Part shown: positions 25,624-33,953 of the stretch, in pieces
Numbering within the stretch: the stretch's first letter is position 1
Layout of the letters: each line of letters opens with the position of its first letter
Origin: Clostridium luticellarii
GTDB lineage: Bacteria > Bacillota > Clostridia > Clostridiales > Clostridiaceae
Assembly (NCBI RefSeq): GCF_002995845.1
Contig: NZ_PVXP01000005.1
Location: 1 to 64,000 of the forward strand
Reading direction: 5' to 3'
Length of the DNA stretch: 64,000 nucleotides
Made by a program: the position numbers and the translations under genes
The notes under the pieces: model-generated
Told to the model about the DNA's origin: nothing
Database searches by the model: none
What the model saw: only the letters and a program-made list of their open reading frames with translations

Positions 25624-26739
25624 CTATATTACATTATAATTAATCCTCAATTCTTTCAATTTCAAAATATCCGTACTTGAACTAACTTCCATATACCATG
25701 CAAATCTTATTTTTTTATCCGAAAATCCAAGGGAGGTCCATTGTGCTTCAGTAATTCCCTGAAGCTCCGCAGCAGACATCCCTTTACTTTTTACATCCTG
25801 CATATTTGTTATATCCACCAATATCCATGAACTGCCATTCCATGCTTTCCATGAAACTCCGCTGTCTGTGCTTACTATAAAAGCTATGATTCCACTGCCA
25901 ATGCTGTCCATGGTCAATACAACATTTGCGATATCCTGTATATAGGCTTCACTAAATGAAACGTCCTCCAGCATTCTTACTATTATAGGTTTAGGAACAA
26001 TTGTCTGGGTTATTTTTGGCGCAGGCAGTTCTTCTGAAGGTGACCATATTTTTAAGACCGGAGATGAAGATACAAGTCCTGTTCTTTCTTTGTGGCAGAT
26101 ATCATCACCATAGGTTTGAAATTTTTCTGCTGTCAGCGGCAGTTCTGAAATTTTGACATAGCTTTCGCTTACAGTATCCCAGTGTTTGATATCACTTCCG
26201 TCAGCTATAAGATATTTTATATCGGTCTGAATATAGGAACCTTCCTTGACAGTATACGCTTTTCCCTGTTCCTGTCCGGGAATAAAAGCATAGGATTTGC
26301 TGTTTTCAAGAGTTAAGGCAGTAGTTCCAAGTACAGGATTTGCAAAGGAGTTCGTACCTGTATTAGGTATTTTGTCAATGACAAGCACCATAAACAGTAT
26401 AAGCTCCCACACAAGATCAAGAGTTCCCCAGCTGCTGTAGCTCTGATGTCCTTCCCATCTTATTCTGAATGTTGGTCTGCAATTCACTGTTTCTTTTGCA
26501 TAGTAGATATTATCCGCCCCGGCATCTCTCCTGTTTATTTTAAGCTGTTCAGCTGCACCGGTGAAACCAACCCAGGAATTTCCGCTTACGCTGATTGCAG
26601 TTCTGCAGTTTGTTCCATTATAGAAAAAATCGAAACCAATGTCCGGGAAACTAACTGTGCTGTCATCATTATGAGAACTCAACAAAGTCATGCCGCTGTT
26701 TCCCTTTGGAGAAATCACAGCTGCAGTATATATGCCCAA
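25624..26739 (-). CDS. Phage tail-tip or appendage protein
   Basis: A 371-residue beta-rich protein immediately after the tail-spike-like gene (stop and start adjacent). It carries beta-sandwich-like stretches: SWVGFTGAAEQLKINRRDAG, later KYLIADGSDIKHWD and FIVSTDSGVSWKAWNGSSW, which resemble phage adhesin modules. No enzyme motif is found. Position between tail and fibre genes suggests a baseplate or receptor-binding protein. I do not recognise a named family. Confidence 0.6.
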   Translation of the reverse strand: MGIYTAAVISPKGNSGMTLLSSHNDDSTVSFPDIGFDFFYNGTNCRTAISVSGNSWVGFTGAAEQLKINRRDAGADNIYYAKETVNCRPTFRIRWEGHQSYSSWGTLDLVWELILFMVLVIDKIPNTGTNSFANPVLGTTALTLENSKSYAFIPGQEQGKAYTVKEGSYIQTDIKYLIADGSDIKHWDTVSESYVKISELPLTAEKFQTYGDDICHKERTGLVSSSPVLKIWSPSEELPAPKITQTIVPKPIIVRMLEDVSFSEAYIQDIANVVLTMDSIGSGIIAFIVSTDSGVSWKAWNGSSWILVDITNMQDVKSKGMSAAELQGITEAQWTSLGFSDKKIRFAWYMEVSSSTDILKLKELRINYNVI

Positions 26740-28596
26740 TTATTCCACCTCCAGTTTTTCAATGCCTGCAAAATTACCGCTGTCCAGAAGTTCAAAGCTG
26801 TACATTTTACCTGAATCTACAGACTCACTTGCTGCCGTTCCCTCGTAAATTGTCCTGAAGCAGAGTCCATCACTGTCCAGTATTAATACATCTTCATCTA
26901 TTGAATACCTGTACTTGTACTGTGGGGTGAAATACAGGATATCCCCGTATTTTTTAATTGAAACAGCATAGTTTGTGTTCATATTTTTGCCGTTTATAAT
27001 TGCTGATATATCTGCTGTTTCATGAATTCCGACTGTCTGGGTAAGAGGATTCTGAAATTCCGTTCCCATATAGTTACTTTTCACTTTGCTTAAATACAAG
27101 CTGTTTATATTCACAAGTTTCTGACTCTCAAGACATTCTGCATGCGGGTGTTGGGCACTTAATCCGCCCTGGAGATTTCTTCCGTCAATCATACACTGAA
27201 GATTGAACATCGGTATATTTATCGTACCTGTATCCACCTTTAAAAACACAGCTATATAATGTGCTCCCTGCTGAACCTGAGGTATTCCAAGAGGCATACC
27301 TACAACATTATCCCCCTGCTGCAATTTCTGCTTAGGTGTAAATACAATATCCACATTGTCCAGCTGAATCTGAATTGTTATTGTACATGAACTTTCTGCT
27401 GTGCAGTACATGCTGAAATTTATTGAAAGGTTTGTATCCGCCGCTGCTGTTATCCCGAGATAAACCGGCTCAACGGGCGACGTACCTACAGTCAGCGGCA
27501 CAGGATTGGCATAATAAAGCATTGAGCTGAAAGATGCGGCCACCTTATTTCCCAGTTCATCCAGGGTTGTTTTAATATTTGCCGTATCAAGCTTGTTAAA
27601 TATGCTGTCCCTGGGCTGTCCGAGTTCAACTTCAGCATTTACACCAGTTAAGACATCCTTCTTTATTTTAATTACAGGTACTTTCACATCAATGCCAAAG
27701 TCTTTATGTCTTACTATAACCAGATCTCCTACATTTACTGTCTGGAGGTGTCTATAATTTTCATACTCCTTTGTCCTGCTAAGTTCAACAAAATCCACAT
27801 CAATGTTCACCCTGCTTAAGCCTGTTACCTCTGCTGCCTCCTGAGCCAATGATCTTAATGTGACCTCATCTTCCGCATCTTTGAATTCCACCTTTTTTAT
27901 TATGGGAAAAGGCGGATAAGCATCACTGTTCCAGTTGGGGACGCTTATATATTTTTCAGTAAGCTTTACACCATTTTTACCTACGGGGTAGAGTTTTGTC
28001 ACAACACTTGTCGTGTCTATATTGAATTTCAATCCTGTTATATTCTTACCCTGGGCAATCAATACTCCTGCATCACTACCTATAGTTTTTAATATCTTGA
28101 TATCAAAGTTGTCTCTTTTAAGTTCTCCGCATCCCCATATAGCAATTATTGAAAATATGGCTTCCACAGGATTTTTCTCTGTAATACTGATGGAGTTTGA
28201 AGTTATAATATCACTGTCTGCAGAATATATAGTTATCAGGTCTCCTACAAGGGACTTCTGTAGAGCTGTCTTAACACTGCAGTTTTCAGCCTGCATATTT
28301 TCTATGAAGTAATACAGAAGATCATAAAATATGTGTTTTGACCATACCTTGATAATATTTTTAACCTCACTGCTTTTTTCCACTTTATATATCCTGAAAA
28401 GCTGCCCTTCTGCTTTAATGATATTCCACTCTGTAAGATATTTTGCCTTTTTAGAATTTGCATAATACTCAAGTTCCAGAGAATAATCACCGTTTAATTC
28501 TTCAGTTATATAACAGCTTACAGCGTCACTTAATACCCCAAGACCGCTGTTGTCAAAGTTTCCTTTGGCAGTCTTTTTATCATAAACACACATCAT
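26740..28596 (-). CDS. Phage tail protein (prophage endopeptidase tail/tail-spike N-terminal family)
   Basis: The 618 residues begin with the pattern of phage minor structural proteins with Prophage_tail homology: YDKKTAKGNFDNSGLGVL, then the strand ELNGDYSLELEYYANSKKAK, and VTKLYPVGKNG further in. The C-terminal part is beta rich and probably forms an adhesin. In complete siphoviruses this gene follows the tape-measure and distal tail genes, but neither is present; directly upstream is a terminator. The operon thus seems to have lost its front and its promoter. Confidence 0.8.
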   Translation of the reverse strand: MMCVYDKKTAKGNFDNSGLGVLSDAVSCYITEELNGDYSLELEYYANSKKAKYLTEWNIIKAEGQLFRIYKVEKSSEVKNIIKVWSKHIFYDLLYYFIENMQAENCSVKTALQKSLVGDLITIYSADSDIITSNSISITEKNPVEAIFSIIAIWGCGELKRDNFDIKILKTIGSDAGVLIAQGKNITGLKFNIDTTSVVTKLYPVGKNGVKLTEKYISVPNWNSDAYPPFPIIKKVEFKDAEDEVTLRSLAQEAAEVTGLSRVNIDVDFVELSRTKEYENYRHLQTVNVGDLVIVRHKDFGIDVKVPVIKIKKDVLTGVNAEVELGQPRDSIFNKLDTANIKTTLDELGNKVAASFSSMLYYANPVPLTVGTSPVEPVYLGITAAADTNLSINFSMYCTAESSCTITIQIQLDNVDIVFTPKQKLQQGDNVVGMPLGIPQVQQGAHYIAVFLKVDTGTINIPMFNLQCMIDGRNLQGGLSAQHPHAECLESQKLVNINSLYLSKVKSNYMGTEFQNPLTQTVGIHETADISAIINGKNMNTNYAVSIKKYGDILYFTPQYKYRYSIDEDVLILDSDGLCFRTIYEGTAASESVDSGKMYSFELLDSGNFAGIEKLEVE

Positions 28597-28630
28597 TTTA
28601 TCAACTCAAATCATCTTAATTTCGGATAAT

Positions 28631-28666
28631 AAAAAAATCAGCTTACTATAACTATAATAAGCCGAT
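28631..28666 (-). terminator. Terminator directly upstream of the phage tail genes
   Basis: On the minus strand ATCGGCTTA pairs (one mismatch) with TAAGCTGAT, followed by a run of seven T. It ends the toxin-antitoxin operon and stands 35 bases before the first tail gene, leaving little room for a phage promoter. Confidence 0.8.
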
Positions 28667-28680
28667 TTAATGCGAAAATC

Positions 28681-28854
28681 CTACTTTAATACTTTCCTTA
28701 TCAGTTCAATTTCATCAATATCTAAATCTGTCAGTTCTTTTATTGTTTTGTTGTCCATACCTTTTTTAATTGCTCTTTTGACTATCTCTATAGTTTTTTC
28801 TTTTTTTCCTTCATCTTTTCCTTCATCTATTAAGCTTCTACCGAGTTCAGTCAT
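28681..28854 (-). CDS. C-terminal fragment of an Rpn/PD-(D/E)XK transposase-like protein
   Basis: A 57-residue reading frame starting with MTELGRSLIDEGKDEGKKEK and ending TIKELTDLDIDEIELIRKVL. The EGKxEGKKEK tract followed by two short helices is the standard tail of Rpn-family recombination-promoting nucleases (PDDEXK_2). The nuclease domain is absent, so it is either a pseudogene or a tail-only internal product, as known for some Rpn genes. It overlaps the DUF3368 gene by eight bases, in a different frame. Confidence 0.6.
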   Translation of the reverse strand: MTELGRSLIDEGKDEGKKEKTIEIVKRAIKKGMDNKTIKELTDLDIDEIELIRKVLK

Positions 28855-29356
28855 CTTCAATTTCTCCCGCTGATTTTAAAACCTCATTATACAACTTTAC
28901 CGACATTCTAAAACCATTCTCTATTAATACATCTAAATATTCCTTTACACTATCAATCTTCTTATACTCTTTTGCCAACAATAATATACCCATAAGTCCA
29001 ATTGATCTCAATAATACCGTTTCTGCAAAATGTCTGGCTGATCTATCATCTATTACCACTCTTTTTATTTTTAATTCTTTTGCTGCAACCATTACTTCAA
29101 GTTCGCCTCTATGAAGTCTTCCATATAATTGTTCTACCAAAAGTTTGTTTTTTACACTATATATTTTTATATAACCATTCTTCACAGCTTGAATTAATTC
29201 TTCTGTTCCTATATTTTTAATCTTTTCAGCTGCTGTTATCTCTCTATAAACCTCATCTGTAATATAAACCTCATCAAAAATTTCCCACAACAGATCTAAT
29301 TTTTTAATGCTGCTCAATCCTATAATGGGACTTGAATTACATATAGCTTTAATCAT
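28847..29356 (-). CDS. DUF3368 (PIN-like) toxin candidate
   Basis: The 169 residues from MIKAICNSSPIIGL belong to the DUF3368 family, PIN-domain-like predicted RNases. The acidic and polar residues of the PIN active site appear as NSSPII, the D/E in TDEVYREI, GELEVMVAA and VIDDRSAR. The start at 29356 is chosen because it overlaps the antitoxin stop by eight bases and begins with the conserved segment; a longer frame to 29377 is possible. It pairs with a UPF0175 gene upstream, the usual antitoxin. Confidence 0.82.
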   Translation of the reverse strand: MIKAICNSSPIIGLSSIKKLDLLWEIFDEVYITDEVYREITAAEKIKNIGTEELIQAVKNGYIKIYSVKNKLLVEQLYGRLHRGELEVMVAAKELKIKRVVIDDRSARHFAETVLLRSIGLMGILLLAKEYKKIDSVKEYLDVLIENGFRMSVKLYNEVLKSAGEIEDD

Positions 29357-29657
29357 TCCTGCTTTCTCCCAATTCATCTTTAAAGTCTTTTACTGCAATT
29401 TCATCCATGTGGAACTCATCTTCCGTATATTCATTCCAGGGTATATTTTTATTTTTAAGCAAAGTCATAAAATCGGAAAGTCCCATTTCTGCTATTTCCG
29501 CTGCCCGTGCTAAAGACACTGATCTACTGGTAAATAATGCAATTGCTATAGATATTTTTATATTGTCATTTAAAGATCTTGAAAGCCCTAAATCTTCTAT
29601 AAGAGGTATTAAGTCATTAGATATATTTAAATCAACCTTTACTTTTTCGGCACTCAT
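29349..29657 (-). CDS. UPF0175-family antitoxin candidate
   Basis: The 102-residue protein has a basic-acidic helical fold with the UPF0175 signature: IKISIAIALFTSRSVSLARA, AEIAEMGLSDFMTLLKNKNI, then PWNEYTEDEF. The family is a small DNA-binding antitoxin partner of DUF3368 toxins. It is the first gene of the pair, overlaps the toxin, and its upstream DNA contains TATAAT close to the start, consistent with autoregulation. Confidence 0.85.
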   Translation of the reverse strand: MSAEKVKVDLNISNDLIPLIEDLGLSRSLNDNIKISIAIALFTSRSVSLARAAEIAEMGLSDFMTLLKNKNIPWNEYTEDEFHMDEIAVKDFKDELGESRND

Positions 29658-29979
29658 TTATTTCACACCCTTAATCATCATTTATTATAATTATACCCTA
29701 TAATATAGATAAATTAAATTATCTGCCGTATTTTTTATTTATATCATTAAAACCACCGTCAGTTTGGCAAAATTTCAGATTTAACAACATCTCCTATTAT
29801 ATTTTCCCCCGGTTTCAGTTTTGGAAACTCTCTTTTCATTTTATCGTTCAGATCATTTTTTGTTTAAATTTTATGACTTTTTAACATCCTTATTATTCAA
29901 TATACTAACCTCTTAAAAAATTTTATTTGGTAAACTTTTACGCCTTTCTGGACACATTTTATATATCTTAGTCCTCTAC
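29658..29979. other. Intergenic region without recognised gene
   Basis: These 322 AT-rich bases between the antitoxin and rlmD hold the probable toxin-antitoxin promoter (TATAAT near its start) and nothing else that I can name. It marks the right edge of the accessory block. Confidence 0.5.
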
Positions 29980-31470
29980 TCATCTATTTTGACACAATTC
30001 GACAATACATTCTGTATGCGAAGTCTGCGGGAACATGTCCACTGGCTGCACTTTTTCTGCCGCATAGCCCAGATCACGCAGGACTGCCAGATCTCTGGCC
30101 AGGGTGGCGGGATCGCAGGACACATAGACTATGGTCCTTGGGGACATGTCGGCGATGGAATGGAGAAGGGCTGCGGCACAGCCTTTTCTGGGGGGATCCA
30201 CCACTACCGCGTCAGCCCTTGTTCCCTGCTCTATGAGCCGGGGGATGACCTCCTCGGATTTGCCTGTTATGAACTCCACATTGTGGATATTGTTTTCTGC
30301 TGCATTTATTCTGGCATTTTTCACAGCTGCTTCTATTATCTCCACACCGTAGACCTTTTTTGCCTTTTGTGAGAGAAAAAGTGAAATGGTACCGGTGCCG
30401 CAGTAGGCATCAAACACAATTTCATTTCCCGTAAGACCGGCATATTCCAGTGCCTTGTGGTAGAGAATCCGTGTCTGGATTGGATTTACCTGAAAAAAGG
30501 ACAGGGGGGATATGTTGAACTTGAAATTGTCTATATAGTCGCTTATACTGTCTTTTCCCCACAGGGTTACAGATTTTTGTCCCAGTACTACATTGGTTTT
30601 GCTGCCATTTATGTTCTGGATTATACTTACTATATGAGGTATATTTCCAGTTAAAATTTTTATGAATTCATCCCTGGCTGGAAGTTCAGCGCCGGAAGTT
30701 ACGATTACCACCATTATTTCACCTGTGGTGAAAGCTTTTCTCAGCATTATGTGTCTTATAATTCCTCTTCCGGTTTTTTCATCATAAACGGGTATGCTGT
30801 ATTTTTCAATCCATTCCCTGATAAATTTCACTGTTTCATCCGCAGACTCATCCTGTATGAGACAGCTGTCCATATCTATTATGTCATGACTTCTGCTGGC
30901 ATAAAATCCAATTTTCAATCTAGAATTGAACCTGCCCACGGGAAGCTGCACTTTATTTCTATATCTATAGGGGTTTTTCATACCTATAGTATCGTATAAT
31001 TTCAATGTACCTTCCGTGGAAATTGTCCGTGAGTTTAAAATATTCCCTGATGAACCTTCAAGGTTTTTTTCAGAGCTTATATTTCTAAATTTCGAATCTG
31101 CACTGCGGGAGCCTTCACCGGATTCAATCACCTGGAATTTACCTATTCTCTCAAGGCAGTCCTTCACCCTGTTTTTCTTGAAATCCAGCTGTGCTCTATA
31201 GGACATGTGCTGCAGCTGACAGCCGCCGCATCTTCTGTATATGGGACAGGGCGGATTAACTCTCTCCGGGGATGACTCAATGATATGCAGCAATTTTCCG
31301 AAGGCAAAGTTCTTGTTTACCTTTACCACCTTCATTGTTACTTTTTCTCCCTGCAGAGCACCAGATACAAAAACAGTGAATCCATTTATTTTTCCAATTC
31401 CCTCTCCCTGGTATCCCATGCCATCTATTTTAAGTGTGTATTCCATATTTTTTTCTACTCTTTTATCCAT
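29980..31470 (-). CDS. rlmD: 23S rRNA (uracil-C5)-methyltransferase RlmD/RumA family
   Basis: The 496-residue S-adenosylmethionine-dependent enzyme methylates a uracil at C5 in 23S rRNA. The N-terminus (residues ~8-65) is a TRAM RNA-binding domain. Then come cysteines C75, C81 and C84 of an iron-sulfur cluster ([14 protein letters not shown]), the SAM site [22 protein letters not shown] and the catalytic cysteine in [10 protein letters not shown]. Between ~114 and 158 there is a low-complexity, Ser/Gly/Asn-rich insertion absent from usual members (about 450 residues). It is a member of the RlmD/RlmCD class; the exact uracil cannot be told. Confidence 0.92.
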   Translation of the reverse strand: MDKRVEKNMEYTLKIDGMGYQGEGIGKINGFTVFVSGALQGEKVTMKVVKVNKNFAFGKLLHIIESSPERVNPPCPIYRRCGGCQLQHMSYRAQLDFKKNRVKDCLERIGKFQVIESGEGSRSADSKFRNISSEKNLEGSSGNILNSRTISTEGTLKLYDTIGMKNPYRYRNKVQLPVGRFNSRLKIGFYASRSHDIIDMDSCLIQDESADETVKFIREWIEKYSIPVYDEKTGRGIIRHIMLRKAFTTGEIMVVIVTSGAELPARDEFIKILTGNIPHIVSIIQNINGSKTNVVLGQKSVTLWGKDSISDYIDNFKFNISPLSFFQVNPIQTRILYHKALEYAGLTGNEIVFDAYCGTGTISLFLSQKAKKVYGVEIIEAAVKNARINAAENNIHNVEFITGKSEEVIPRLIEQGTRADAVVVDPPRKGCAAALLHSIADMSPRTIVYVSCDPATLARDLAVLRDLGYAAEKVQPVDMFPQTSHTECIVELCQNR

Positions 31471-31542
31471 AACTTTTCACCTACTAAAAAACTTTAATTG
31501 TCTGGTTATATTATCAAGTGATTCCTCAAGATATATTCTATC

Positions 31543-31569
31543 AAAAAAAATGCACCTGCAGTAGGTGCA
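31543..31569 (-). terminator. Leader terminator upstream of rlmD (possible attenuator)
   Basis: TGCACCT (31551-31557) and AGGTGCA (31563-31569) form a stem. On the minus strand it is followed by eight T. It sits 73 bases before rlmD. A matching promoter, -35 TTGGAA (31652-31657) and -10 TATAAT (31628-31633) with an 18-base spacer, stands ~60 bases further upstream. The leader could therefore be regulated by attenuation, or a ~80-base small RNA ends here. Confidence 0.6.
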
Positions 31570-31709
31570 AAAATATAGAATCAGTTGTCTTACTTTCCAT
31601 CATACAATTCTAACCATATATTTATTTATTATACATCAAATCCATGATCATTTCCAATTTTTCAAGCAAAAAATAAAAAATAATTTTAAAATAAATTTTA
31701 AAAAAACTG

Positions 31710-31737
31710 TTGACTATATTTCAGTTCATGATATAAT
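31710..31737 (+). promoter_or_regulatory. Promoter of the 46-residue gene
   Basis: -35 TTGACT (31710-31715), 16-base spacer, -10 TATAAT (31732-31737). The start codon follows about 95 bases later, giving a medium-length 5' leader. Confidence 0.75.
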
Positions 31738-31831
31738 ATTATTAAAGAATAATTATTACTTGATATTATTAATCAGAAAACAACTTATAGTATTAACATA
31801 TATATTAAAATCAAATCGGGAGGGATTTATT

Positions 31832-31972
31832 ATGAAAAACAATAAAAAATTTGAAAAGAAAGTACAGGAAGATGTAATAAATGAAAGAGTGATATTTGCA
31901 GCAGATGAAGATGAAGTGGTATTGAACTGCGAAGGAGAACCCTGCAACTTTTCTTACAACAAAAATCTATAG
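31832..31972 (+). CDS. Small acidic protein of unknown function
   Basis: A 46-residue protein with strong SD GGGAGG eight bases before the ATG, a good promoter and a strong terminator, so it is very probably expressed. The N-terminus is basic (NNKKFEKKVQ), the middle acidic (FAADEDEVVLN), and the end has a CEGEPC pair that may bind metal or form a disulfide. It is the only plus-strand gene in the 29.9-64 kb half. I do not recognise the family. A 135-codon frame extends upstream but lacks a ribosome site. Confidence 0.72.
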   Translation: MKNNKKFEKKVQEDVINERVIFAADEDEVVLNCEGEPCNFSYNKNL

Positions 31973-32009
31973 GATACACTAAATGAATTTGACATATATT
32001 AATTTTAAA

Positions 32010-32034
32010 GCAGCCCAGAGGCTGCTCTTTTTTT
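32010..32034 (+). terminator. Terminator of the 46-residue gene
   Basis: GCAGCC (32010-32015) and GGCTGC (32020-32025) form a tight stem with a 4-base loop, followed by an eight-T run. Confidence 0.85.
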
Positions 32035-32079
32035 ATCCGGACACTGCCGCTTTATTATAAAGTTCAAATAATAAATATT

Positions 32080-32136
32080 AAATATCAAATAATGAGGATT
32101 TTCGTTTCTACCGAAAATCCTCATTATTTGATATTT
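32080..32136. repeat. Perfect 25-base inverted repeat after pyk
   Basis: Arms at 32080-32104 and 32112-32136 match perfectly around a 7-base loop. Nearby AT-rich repeats of the type TGATATTTGA continue beyond it up to the pyk stop. It is longer than an ordinary terminator; on the minus strand it would end pyk transcription. It may be a copy of a small palindromic repeat element. Confidence 0.8.
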
Positions 32137-32155
32137 GAAATCTGATATTTGATAT

Positions 32156-33913
32156 TTACATTATATTGGCTCTGCCGTTATATACAATGCCCCTTATTAC
32201 ATCCATGGTTACAAAAGTACCTGTCTTCAGCACTTTAGTTGCTCCCCCAGCACTGCAGATTATAGGTATTTCCCTACTTATACACTCAATGGCAAGATGT
32301 GATGTCAGTCCGCCTTTCTCCGCTATTACTCCGGCAACTCTGTCCAGTACATTCATATAGCCTCTATCCAGATTCTTGATCACCAGGATATCATCTCTTT
32401 CAACAATTTCATCTGCCTCTTTAGGACTGTTTACTATTTTTACATTTCCATATCCCGGTCTGATTCCGGAGCCTCTGCCCTGAACCAGTATGTCGCCTAC
32501 TATATGCACCTTCAGCATGTTGGTAGTTCCCGAATAACTTACAGGTATTCCTGCAGCTATAATCACCAGATCACCCTTTTGTACATAGCCGCTTTTTAAA
32601 GATATTGCCACGGAATTTTCTATGAGTTCATCTGTTGAATCAACCTTATTCGTAAGTATGGGATATACTCCCCAGTTTAGAGCCAGGCTCCTTGCAACTC
32701 TGTGACTTGGTGTTACGGCTATGATGTGGCATTGTGGTCTATATTTTGAGACCATTCTTGCGGTATGTCCGCTTTGAGTTGCAGTGATTATGGCTGACGC
32801 CTTCAATTCCGAAGCAGTAGTACAAGTTGCCAGGCTTATGGCATTGGGAACATTTTGTACATGAGCTTCTCTTTTTTTCTCCAGCAAAGCATCATAATCA
32901 ATCTTCTCTTCTGCAGTCTGAGCTATTTTTGCCATAGTCCGTGCAGCTTCCACAGGATATTTTCCATTGGCTGACTCCCCGCTTAACATTATGGCATCCG
33001 TTCCGTCAAATATGGCATTGGCTATATCGGATGCTTCTGCTCTTGTAGGCCTTGGATTTCTTATCATGGAATCCAACATCTGGGTAGCAGTTATGACAGG
33101 TTTCCCAACTCTGTTGCATTTTTCTATTATCAATTTTTGGATCAGAGGAACCTGTTCTATGGGAATTTCCACTCCCATATCCCCTCTTGCCACCATTATC
33201 CCATCTGAAAACTTTATTATTTCATCTATATTATCAACGCCCTCACGGCTTTCAATCTTGGAGAATATCTGTACATCTTGTCCTCCATTTGCTTCAAGTA
33301 CTTTTCTTATAGTTAAAACGTCAGAAGCCTTCCTTATAAAAGATGCCGCCACCATGTCTATTTCCATTTTACATCCAAACTTTAAATCCTCTTCGTCTTT
33401 TTCCGTAATGGCCGGAAGTGATATGGAGACTCCCGGTGCATTTACTCCCTTGTGATTGCTGATAGTTCCACTGTTTTCCACTATGCAGTTTATCCTGTTT
33501 CCATCAACGCTTTCAACTTTTAGATCAACCAGTCCGTCGTCAATCAATATATGGTTGCCCTTTTTAACATCTTCACACAATCCCTCATAGGTTATAGAAC
33601 ACTTGTGGCTGTCTCCAAGCACATCTTCCCCGCAGTAAATGGTGAACTTGTCGTTTTCCCTTAGTTCCACCTCTTCTTCTTTGAAATTTCCCGTTCTTAT
33701 TTCAGGTCCCTTGGTATCCAGCATAATTGCTATTGGCCTGTTGTACTTTTTCCTCAATTTCTTTACAGTATTTATCCTCTCTTCATGTTCAGCATAATCC
33801 CCATGTGAAAAATTGTGTCTTGACACATTCATGCCGGCTTCAATAAGCTTTGATAAAACTTCCTCTGAGCCGCTTGCAGGCCCAATGGTAAAAATCATCT
33901 TAGTTTTTTGCAT
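32156..33913 (-). CDS. pyk: Pyruvate kinase
   Basis: Last enzyme of glycolysis: phosphoenolpyruvate + ADP to pyruvate + ATP. The 585 residues include the TIM-barrel catalytic core with TIGPAS, DTKGPEIRTGNF, the K-containing FSKIESREG, MVARGDMGVEI and ATQMLDSM. The C-terminal allosteric domain is next, and an extra PEP-utiliser-type domain (~475-585, GGLTSHLAIE) is attached, as in Bacillus and clostridial enzymes. SD GAGGA leads the ATG. It follows pfkA by 40 bases in one operon, so two irreversible steps of glycolysis are co-expressed. Confidence 0.97.
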   Translation of the reverse strand: MQKTKMIFTIGPASGSEEVLSKLIEAGMNVSRHNFSHGDYAEHEERINTVKKLRKKYNRPIAIMLDTKGPEIRTGNFKEEEVELRENDKFTIYCGEDVLGDSHKCSITYEGLCEDVKKGNHILIDDGLVDLKVESVDGNRINCIVENSGTISNHKGVNAPGVSISLPAITEKDEEDLKFGCKMEIDMVAASFIRKASDVLTIRKVLEANGGQDVQIFSKIESREGVDNIDEIIKFSDGIMVARGDMGVEIPIEQVPLIQKLIIEKCNRVGKPVITATQMLDSMIRNPRPTRAEASDIANAIFDGTDAIMLSGESANGKYPVEAARTMAKIAQTAEEKIDYDALLEKKREAHVQNVPNAISLATCTTASELKASAIITATQSGHTARMVSKYRPQCHIIAVTPSHRVARSLALNWGVYPILTNKVDSTDELIENSVAISLKSGYVQKGDLVIIAAGIPVSYSGTTNMLKVHIVGDILVQGRGSGIRPGYGNVKIVNSPKEADEIVERDDILVIKNLDRGYMNVLDRVAGVIAEKGGLTSHLAIECISREIPIICSAGGATKVLKTGTFVTMDVIRGIVYNGRANIM

Positions 33914-33953
33914 ATTTTACAATCCTCCTCAATCACTTCATTTTTAAATACTG

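Noticed and set aside
31565-31972. Longer 135-codon frame containing the 46-residue gene
   Set aside because: The extra 89 codons run over the promoter and have no ribosome site; the good SD and promoter point to the ATG at 31832.
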